DNA of 64,000 nucleotides from Delphinapterus leucas (Eukaryota; Chordata; Mammalia; Artiodactyla; Monodontidae): positions 74,601,873 through 74,665,872 of the forward strand of contig NW_022098076.1 of the NCBI RefSeq assembly GCF_002288925.2, in the 5' to 3' direction. Positions within the stretch are counted from its first letter, which is position 1. Each line of letters opens with the position of its first letter. A program made the translations under genes and the position numbers. Shown piece after piece: positions 24,881 to 64,000 of this stretch. The notes under the pieces are model-generated. The model worked only from the letters and a program-made list of their open reading frames with translations. It had not been told where the DNA came from and did not search any database.

Positions 24881-25092
24881 TCCTCGGGGAGCGACCACCA
24901 CCACCACCACCACCAGCACTGCATCTGAGGCTTGGCTGCTGAAATAAGGCGAGCAAACCGGCAGCGCTCGAGTAACTGGGCCTAACCGGCCACCCGGAAG
25001 AGTAACCTGGCTCGGGGCGGCCCTGGAGACGCGCCTAGGTTCGGGGTCGGGTGCTAATGTGGCTCACGTTCTAGGCCTCACCGGGTGAGAAG
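24880..25092 (+). other. SMARCAL1: Predicted SMARCAL1 first noncoding exon (5' UTR)
   Basis: GC-rich sequence just downstream of the ZNF143-type motifs, ending at two overlapping candidate donors: GTGAGA at 25085 (exon end 25084) and AAG before GTAAAC at 25093 (exon end 25092). The left limit is a guess, because a CpG-island promoter of this kind has no TATA box to fix it. Human SMARCAL1 also has noncoding 5' exon sequence ahead of its start codon. Transcript ends cannot be read from sequence. Confidence 0.45.
24894..24915 (+). repeat. (ACC)n trinucleotide repeat near the predicted transcription start
   Basis: Seven perfect ACC/CCA units next to the third ZNF143-type site. It may vary in length between individuals. 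Confidence 0.9.
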
Positions 25093-25739
25093 GTAAACTG
25101 GGAGGAAGGCGGCGGTGGCGGACGAGACCAGATGCCACCCTGGAGCAGGGAGTGGGCCAACGGAAAGGGCGAATCCAAGTGGAGATGATAGGGGTGGGAG
25201 TGGCGCTCCCATACTGCCAGGTCGGGGAGAGGCGCGCCCCCAAAATGGGGTGGAACACAGGTCTCAGCACAAAGAAGAGGGGCGTCCATGTAGTGGGATG
25301 GCTTTATGGTTTGGGGCTGATCAATGGGACTTCATCCCATGGCGTCGTCTCCCCTGGCTAGTGGAGGCAGCGCACCTGGCCTTGGACCTGGAGAGTCTGG
25401 GGGCGCAGCGGAGCGCTGATTGGAAAGTTAGGCAGGAGTGTTTTACCCGGGGAGCCTGAGAACTGCAGCCGAGCTCGGGAACGATGCCTTTCCCTAAACC
25501 CTTCTTAACTGCTGGTGGTTGGAGGAAGTGGAAGGTCTCTAGGGATCGATGTTTGGAGTTTTGGTCAAAGAGAGTCCCAGCAGGAAGGAAACCTTTTTAC
25601 CCTCGGGCGCTTCTCAGAGGCCCCCCCCTACCTTGTCATATTATAAACAATGCGTGGCGTTACATTGGGTAGCGGCTCTTCAGTTCGAATCAAGCCAGAG
25701 AAATTGGTGTCCAGCGCCTGGGTCTAGAGTATTGTAAAA

Positions 25740-26050
25740 GTGGCTCAGCTCATAGAAGAATGATCTAAGTAAATTAATTGGAAAAAAGAAATCGGGATAG
25801 GGATACAAAACAGAACATATATAATGATCCTATTTTGTAATAAATTATCTGTCTTCCAAATATTATACATGACCTGTATCTATGGATATGGATAGAAAAA
25901 AATCAGAATTATACTGTACTCTAAACTATGAACAGTGGTTATTGATGGATACTGAGATTACACATTAATTTTACTCTTTTCTTTACATCTTTATGTAGCG
26001 TCTGAATTTGTACAATGAGTGTATTACTTTTTTCTTTCCTTATTTTTCCA
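25740..26050 (+). mobile_element. Old L1M-type 3' fragment in SMARCAL1 intron 1
   Basis: AACAGTGGTTATTGATGGAT, TTTACATCTTTATGTAGCG and ACAATGAGTGTATTACTTTT resemble L1M 3' ends. Confidence 0.55.
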
Positions 26051-26191
26051 GAAGAGTCAGTCACTCATTGCTCTATGGTGGTGGGTTTACCACCTGCAGA
26101 TTGACTTGCCAGGAATGATAAAACGATGGTATTCGAGGGGTGAATTTAGTGTGCAGTATATGTGATGCTAATGCTTTTTTCCTTCTTCCAG

Positions 26192-26228
26192 GTTGGAAAG
26201 AGGCTGTTTTAGCAAGTGTCATGCCATG
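26192..26228 (+). other. SMARCAL1: Predicted second noncoding exon of SMARCAL1
   Basis: A 37-nt stretch bounded by a good acceptor (pyrimidine tract then CCAG at 26188-26191) and a good donor (CATG followed by GTATGT at 26229). It lies 394 nt before the start-codon exon. It contains two overlapping ATGs (26221 and 26226). Spliced to 26623, both open short upstream reading frames. Inclusion in mRNA is inferred from splice signals only. Confidence 0.5.
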
Positions 26229-26680
26229 GTATGTGTTTGTTTTGGTCTATGTCAATCTAGTCCATTATCCTTTCTAGTTTGAAATGTCGCCCTGCTCATT
26301 ATCTGATGGATTTAGGTTGCATTGTATAACTTTTTGGGATCTGATAACTCATGTTGGCTGGTGGATGAGAGGGAGAAAAATATTGCAGTTGAAATACCTT
26401 TTTGGCTTTGGATTTGATCGACCTTGCTTTTTACTTTTTGTCAGAGTCATGGTTTTGGGCATATGCTACCTACTATCTGTGTGGGTATGTGTTTGATTAT
26501 AAAAGAAACTTTCATATATCCTTTGGCTCCTTGTGCATTTCCTGGGACAAAAGCTTGTTAAAATCAAGGTAAGCAAATACATACATTTAATGTTTATTTC
26601 AATATTGTTTTTTCCTTCTCAGCTTTTGCCAAGTTTCCGATTAAAGATTGACATTCCTGCATGAACATTTCCCTGTTAAA

Positions 26681-57997
<31,317 letters not shown>

Positions 57998-58479
57998 GTG
58001 AGTCCGGGGCTGGAGATGGGGATTGGGAAGGTCCCCTTGTGCACAGCTGTTCCTTCCCTGGAGGGGCACTGCAGAGCTGACCCAGAGTCCCCCGACCTTG
58101 TCTTCCCGTAACCTCTCTCCCTCGCCCCGGGCAGGATGGTGAGCCCGCTTCATTTCTCAGCCTACCTAGTCTACTTCCAAAATCTCGTGTTAATTTGCAG
58201 TTTTCTACTTGTGTAGATCACTGTTGACGGACAGTCATAGAGATAAACCCCAGGGCAGCCACAGGATGGTGATATGTATTCTGAATCCCTCAAAGAAAGT
58301 TGGAGTTTATGTTTAGTGTATTTTGAGAATACTTCCTTTAGTAACAGTCATTAGAAATTAGTCCTAAGTGTATTTGTTATATATGTTAACGCTCTAATCA
58401 TCTCATGTCTTTTGCTTTAGTCAAAAAAACAAATTGACATTTATATAACAAAGAGTTTTCAAACTCTCTTAACTTTTAA

Positions 58480-58660
58480 TCCTTATTACGGTCATTTATG
58501 GTTGGCAACAAGTTGGCACCCCCATTTTATAGAGGGGGAAACTGAAGCTCACAGAGAGTGGGATTTGCCCAAGGTCTTATGGCTACTCCATGGCAGAGCT
58601 GAGGCTATAACCAAGCCTGTTAGCCCTATATATTAGGGCTCTTTCCACTATGGTGACTTT
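58480..58660 (-). repeat. MIR in intron 10
   Basis: CATTTTATAGAGGGGGAAAC, TGCCCAAGGTC and GGCAGAGCTGAGGC. Confidence 0.78.
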
Positions 58661-61267
58661 GTCTTTTCAAAACACTTTCGTTTCATGTCTGTCTTTAGTA
58701 TCATACTGTGCTAACCGCTATAAAGTAATCTATACCAGACCCGTTTCTGTCCTCTTGGGATAGAAACCTTGCAATCTTCATTCCCAAGAAAATGACAGTC
58801 ATTGACACTTTCTGACATTATCATAAAGCATTATCTGGGCTTGATATTACCCTGTATACGGAAACTTAGATCTACATGAGATACTAGCCTTCTGGGAGAG
58901 TACAAAATAAATAAGACGACAGGAGACAGAATGTGTGATTTTTTTTTTTTAATGTTATTTTACCATGTGATGAACAAGACTGGCTAGTAATTTTTAAGGA
59001 ACAGTGTAGGGTAGAGGATGCACTGGTAACTTGTCTAGCAGTATTTAATTTATGCTGTATTATACATAATAATCGGGATGGCCTGGAGGAAGTGAGCAGG
59101 CGTAATCTCTTTGCCGTGGAGCTTTCAAGTGAAGTTCCTTAACGTTGACGTGGACATACAGACCAGTGGTTCTCAAATTATATTTCAGTGGAACCACGAG
59201 CAGAACCGGGGTGTTCTGTTGATAAAATCAGCATTGGTGTCTTTTTCTGATTTCTAGAGAAAAAAAGGCAGTGAATTAAAATATTTTCTCAATTTTAGTT
59301 TTTTCTTAGAACTTTCTTAAACCTTTAATGTCTACTAACTTTTGCCCACCAGTGAACTCCACCAGACAAGGAAACCAAGGAACATGTATAGCATATGTAA
59401 TATTAATGGGAAAAATTCAGATGTATGATCTTTTTAGATGCAGAGGTCTGAATGTTTATAAAATGCTATGTTTTAGTTCCTTGCGTGTGTGATGGAAGAA
59501 AGTCTATTAGTATTTCGTGGGAGTCCCCGGAGGACACCCTCACCTGTACCCAGTCCATCTCCTGAACCAGGTGGTGGAGAGCGGCCAGTGTAGACAACTG
59601 ACAAAACGGTCTGTGGGCATTAGAATTGAGGAGGAAAGTCACGTTAAGTGGTCAAGAGGCAGTATGGCCAAAAAGATGTATGGGAATTTTGAACTTAGTG
59701 CAGCAAGGTTTGAAAGCATTTTTTAAACTTTCCGCCAATGTACACAGTTAGGTGAGTGGCTCTTTCCAAAGATGATTTCATATGTAACCTGCAAGTTTGA
59801 TTTCTGAGTTTATCGACAGTGATGTGAAATTGACTAGGCTGAGCCATGGAAATCAGGAATATTGGGTGTTTATAACTCCCCGTAGCTATGTAAGTCCCTT
59901 AAATTCTTTGGGATTTGTAGATACTTTCTTCCCTAAAAAGGGGAGCCACGACCTACCTCATAGGCTTGGTGCTGGAAAAGTATGAAGGACTTGGGACAGT
60001 TGCTCTGAGTCCTACCTGTTGTGTGTGATTGTTTTCTCTGCTTCTTCAGCCCAGAGTCTTAACACTATTTTGCAGATTGTGAAAACAAACCCTAAATTGC
60101 ATTGTAATTCTTCAAGAATCCAGTGGAGAAGGGGCCTTGAGTTCTTCCCAGTCCAGTGCTTGAGAATTGCTATGTTGCTTCCTTGGTGTCTTGGGAAATT
60201 TAGGTTTGTCCGTAAGAGAGAGAAATTGAAGAGATACAGGTTGCCTTCAGCATGATGCTCAAGCCATATGCTTAATTCTTTTAGATAATAAGACAAATTC
60301 TTGAAAATTTGGTTTTCTTTTGTGTTCTTTAATGTAAATTAATTTTTATAATGGAAAATCCAAGTAGCAAATGAATTTATGAGCATGACCCTTTAGAACA
60401 TCAGAACCTTTCTTACTGTAAAGCCCCAGATTTGATGCATCTACAAACCGTGGATCTGACTGGGAGCACCCTCCTGCCAACTTAACCCAGGAAGGGGAGC
60501 CAGTGTCAGCCGGGGCTTGGGCCAGATGGCCATCAACATGCCTTCCAAGCCCTGACTGGCTGTGAAATCCTGAATTGAAAGTGTTAAAATGGAGAATCAT
60601 GGTTTTGTGGTTTTAGTCTGTGAATCTACAGAAAGGACCCCACCACCACCATTTTTATAGTGACTCTGTAGCCCCAAGTTTCCCTGCAATTTTACACATT
60701 ATGGTGGTTCCAGCAAAGCACTGCTAGCCTGTCAAAAAGTGATTTCTTTCTTTGTTCCCTCACACCTTCCCATCTGGAGGAAGACAGTTTTTAAAAAGCT
60801 TTAAATCACAGAAGCCAAGGTGAAGCAGCCAATTTATAAAACATAAGGTACAGTGAAATCTTTTTCTCATTTTCAGCCAAAATAATAGATAGCTGTTCAC
60901 AGGCTAAGAAAAGCTGACTCTAATCGTCTTTTGTCTAAAGCCGTTTTTTTGATCAGCAAGACCAGGAACAGAAAAATGGAACTGGTCCATGCAGACTTCC
61001 TGGTGACAGTATCAGCTCACCTTTCTGCCGTTTGACAATCCACTTAGATTCCAACATAGAAAAATAAATTCAGAACCCAGTGGATCTAATTTAATAAAAA
61101 TCTAAGAGGCAGGAACAAAGAATGCAGGTTATTTAAAATTTCCCAGTCCATGGCTGACAAAAGAAGTAATAAGATAGTTAATGGGCTAGTATTATGTCTA
61201 TCAGTTTGGGGAGCTTTTTTTTTTAAGATAAAACTATTGATTTCTCCCACATTAAAAATACAATAGA

Positions 61268-61474
61268 GGGCTTCCCCGGTGGCGCAGTGGTTGAGAGTCC
61301 GTCTGCCGATGCAGGGGACACGGGTTCGTGCCCCGGTCCGGGAAGATCCCACATGCCGCGGAGCGGCTGGGCCCGTGAGCCATGGCCGCTGAGCCTGCGT
61401 GTCCGGAGCCTGTGCTCCGCAATGGGAGAGGCCACAGCGGTGAGAGGCCCGTGTACCGCAAAAAAAAAGAAAAA
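61268..61474 (+). mobile_element. CHR-2 type SINE in intron 10, first of two
   Basis: GGGCTTCCCCGGTGGCGCAG through CCCGTGTACCGC and an A-rich tail. Duplication ACAATAGA at 61260-61267 and 61475-61482. Confidence 0.94.
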
Positions 61475-61573
61475 ACAATAGATATCTATTGTATAAAATC
61501 TGCCAAATAAAGAAAAGTATAATATGTAACACTTATTGTTTTTTTATCACTATACTATAAAAAAGATTAACCC

Positions 61574-61755
61574 GGGGCTTCCCTGGTGGCGCAGTGGTTG
61601 AGAGTCTGCCTGCCAATGCAGGGGACACGGGTTCGTGCCCCGGTCCGGGAAGATCCCACGTGCCGCGGAGCCGCTGGGCCTGCGCGTCCGGAGCCTGTGC
61701 TCTGCAGCGGGAGAGGCCACAGCAGTGAGAGGCCCACGTACCGCAAAAAAAAAAA
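61574..61755 (+). mobile_element. CHR-2 type SINE in intron 10, second of two
   Basis: GGGGCTTCCCTGGTGGCGC through CCCACGTACCGC and an A tail. Duplication AAAAGATTAACCC at 61561-61573 and 61756-61768. A segment of about 22 bases is missing after CCGCGGAGCCGCTGGGCC relative to the first copy. Confidence 0.94.
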
Positions 61756-61799
61756 AAAAGATTAACCCATCTATTTATATTACATAATTTTGGCATATA

Positions 61800-62345
61800 T
61801 CATTTTGGTATTTTTTTCTTTAAAATTTATGTGTTTTTTGCTTTAAAATATATATTATTTATCTCTCTTTATATATATTGTAACTTATGTACATAATAAG
61901 CAACATATGTATTTTAAAAGCAGAAATTGGGATCTTATAAAGATCCATCAAGTGGGGAAGAAAGCAAGTTACAAAACTATATCTGTACCCTTTTCCATGT
62001 TGTTGTATGTTCTTCTAAAACATAATATTTGAAGACTGCATGATGTTTTCTCACCTGGCTATATTGTAATTTTGCCAGTCATTTGTAGTTGGACATTTAA
62101 GTTATTTCAATTGTTCACTATGCTAAGTAACACTACACTGAAAAAGCAGTTTACATCTGAATTTGTGTACCTCCAATTCTATCCTGAGGGTAAATTCTAG
62201 GAGTGAGTTGCTGCATCACAGGGCATGGGCGTATTTTGAAGACTTTTGGTACCTATTGATAACAGCCCCAAAAGGGTTATTAGCCCAGGGTACCATCTCC
62301 CAAGCTGTGTGTAATAATGATGTTTGTTTTCTCACACCCACATTG
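61800..62345 (-). mobile_element. Old L1M-type fragment in intron 10
   Basis: CAATTGTTCACTATGCTAAG, TAAATTCTAGGAGTGAGTTG and CCCAAAAGGGTTATTAGCCC resemble old L1 3' UTR text in reverse. Confidence 0.5.
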
Positions 62346-63787
62346 GCTCTGCGTGTTAAATCTTGGGGCAGGGTTCCTGAAAGTGCTTTTTACCATCTCT
62401 CCATCTGTTTTGCCCTCTCCCTTTCTAAGAGCAAGTGTGGCCTGAGTGTGGGTGGGAGGGAAGGACCTGACGAGTCTCTGAAGGAACAGGAGTTTAATTG
62501 TGGACTGAGAACGGGTGGGGTGCAGTCTCCTTGAGGCATACACGCTGCGGGTGAGGTCGTCAGATGGGAGCCTGACACTGTCCCTTCAGCATATCCTACT
62601 AGGGATGCGTTCGGTGGTTGGAGGGCCTAACCTACTGCAGGGGACCCTTTGAGAGACACAAATGGACTCCATGTGAGTTCATGGGCCACACGCGAAAAGT
62701 GTGTGTGTCCAGAGCCTCGTCAGAATCCTGACTGGGCCTGGGGCCAAGAAACAAATTAAGACACACACACAGAATCACATCTTCAATGTGAGTTCCCAGG
62801 AGGTTAGAGTGGTTTAATTGAACTGCTGCCACAAAATAGGAGGGACGGTGCCCACCACTGCCACGACTCATGTAGAAAAGGAAACGGATCCACTACCCCA
62901 TCAGTGCCCCTACGGATTCCTGTGGTTCCTGGGTCTCTTTCTTCTTTCTTGTCAAGGCCTAGAGGAGAGATGCTGTTTAAAGCCAAAAAGCGATTTTGAC
63001 CAGGTAGCTTTTCTCACCATCTGTGGTATCTGTAATTTAAGGTACAGTCCAGCTGTGGCTGCTTTCCTGAGTTATTAATGAGTTCAGGGCCATAGGTGTT
63101 TTTACTGTTGGGTCACCTCTTTGTTCCATGAGGAAGCTGCCATGTCAATCACTGGCCTCACAGGGCCCAGGCCCAAAATGTAGGAGCATCTATAAACCCA
63201 TGCTGGCTAGTGGAAGGGGATGGCTGCCCTACCAAGGATGGTAAGAGTATCTGTCCTCTCTGGGAACCCAAGAGTAATGGTAAATGTTATCTCATATTGT
63301 TGTGAAACTGGTTAAGCACCTCCTGGGTTAGCATTCTTTATTGGAATTTATTTAGATGCAAACTATAAAGAAAATACCGTTTCTTCTTGAGGGAAGTCAA
63401 TTACCTTCTGTGCACACAGGCCAGAAACATGTGAATAACATTTTGAGATGATACTAGAATAGACTAGTTGGGGTCAGTTGGAAATGATTCAGTAAGTCTT
63501 AGAGGTGAGCTTAGTCAGTTGGGTATGGACACAAGTTGGGAGAAGGAAAGGGGTGGGGGAACATCGTGGGCCACTGTCATGTGTAAGTTGTCACCAGGCT
63601 GTAATACCTATAGTAAATAGGTATGCTTAGCAGGGCTGCCTTCCCGCTGAGCACATGAGCTTGGCATGGATGGTGAAGCACTACCTGCAATGCCCTTCCA
63701 AAGAGCTTGCATGTTCCTTGCCTCATTGGATTCTCACAACAGTTCTCGAAGGGTGACAGAACATCTGTAATTCTACTTTGTCTCCCA

Positions 63788-63923
63788 GTACAAAACCAGA
63801 GTGCAGACAGTTCCTGTGGCGTGGCTAAAGCGAGTGGGTAAGTCAGGGCCTCTTGGTACAAAACCAGAGTGTAGACAGTTCCTGTGGCGTGGCTAAAGCG
63901 AGTGGATAAGTCAGGGCCTCTCG
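63788..63923 (+). repeat. 68-bp tandem duplication in intron 10
   Basis: The unit starting GTACAAAACCAGAGTG spans 63788-63855 and 63856-63923, with about three differences between copies. Confidence 0.95.
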
Positions 63924-64000
63924 GCTCTGGCGATGGATGTTGGGATTTGTGAAGCTCTTGGTGGTGATGATTATGTCAGCGTGTCACGGAGTTCTCAGAG

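Larger units (their letters stand above)
24600..25480 (+). promoter_or_regulatory. SMARCAL1: CpG-rich promoter of SMARCAL1
   Basis: CpG dinucleotides become frequent against a CpG-poor background, a GC box (GCCCCGCCC) lies at 24725-24733, and there is no TATA box. Three ZNF143/Staf-type motifs sit within it. Its position directly upstream of the splice donors and the SMARCAL1 start exon marks it as the promoter. Such promoters often fire in both directions; no minus-strand gene could be supported here. Confidence 0.8.

Noticed and set aside
26648..26680. Upstream extension of the SMARCAL1 frame beginning at TTG 26648
   Set aside because: TTG is not expected as a start here. The conserved MSLPLTEEQ start is at ATG 26681.
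61086..61532. 148-codon minus-strand open frame
   Set aside because: It runs through a CHR-2 SINE in reverse and L1-like flanks; not a gene.

Overview
The window is mammalian nuclear DNA, most likely from a whale or dolphin and probably a toothed whale. The main clue is many young tRNA-derived SINEs of the CHR-1/CHR-2 type, several of them flanked by exact or near-exact target-site duplications. Two young 5'-truncated L1 3' ends and older mammalian repeats (MIR, L1M-type, hAT-Charlie and Tigger MITEs) are also present. The species call rests on repeat style and is an inference.

Layout. Bases 1 to about 24,600 look intergenic: SINEs, L1 3' ends, MIRs, simple repeats, unique sequence and one strong CTCF-type motif near 19,340. 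I could support no gene there. A CpG-rich promoter lies at about 24,650-25,480 and carries three ZNF143/Staf-type motifs within about 185 bases. From there to the right edge the window holds the 5' two-thirds of one plus-strand gene, SMARCAL1 (HARP). I can follow ten coding exons from the ATG at 26,681 to 57,997. Joined, they give an open frame of 694 codons with no frame error. They cover the RPA-binding N terminus, HARP1, HARP2 and the first SNF2 ATPase lobe (motifs I, II and III intact). The second helicase lobe and the C terminus, about 265 residues by comparison with the human protein, lie beyond 64,000.

Inside the introns, the most notable insertion is a degraded antisense processed copy of TTC23L in intron 9 (about 53,398-55,020). 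Intron 9 also holds an inverted pair of CHR SINEs only about 20 bases apart. Intron 8 holds a Tigger/MER2-type MITE, a MER5A-type MITE and a CHR-2 SINE. Intron 10 carries two independent CHR-2 insertions about 100 bases apart and a 68-bp tandem duplication.

Points of interest in SMARCAL1. The two HARP domains keep a duplicated exon plan: a matching split codon and a 51-nt exon in each. The intron after coding exon 3 starts with GC instead of GT. The predicted 5' leader holds three upstream ATGs, two of them linked by an ATGA stop-start overlap. No bacterial, viral, CRISPR or operon-like system is present. Every other open frame I examined looks like chance, a repeat or a shadow of the above.
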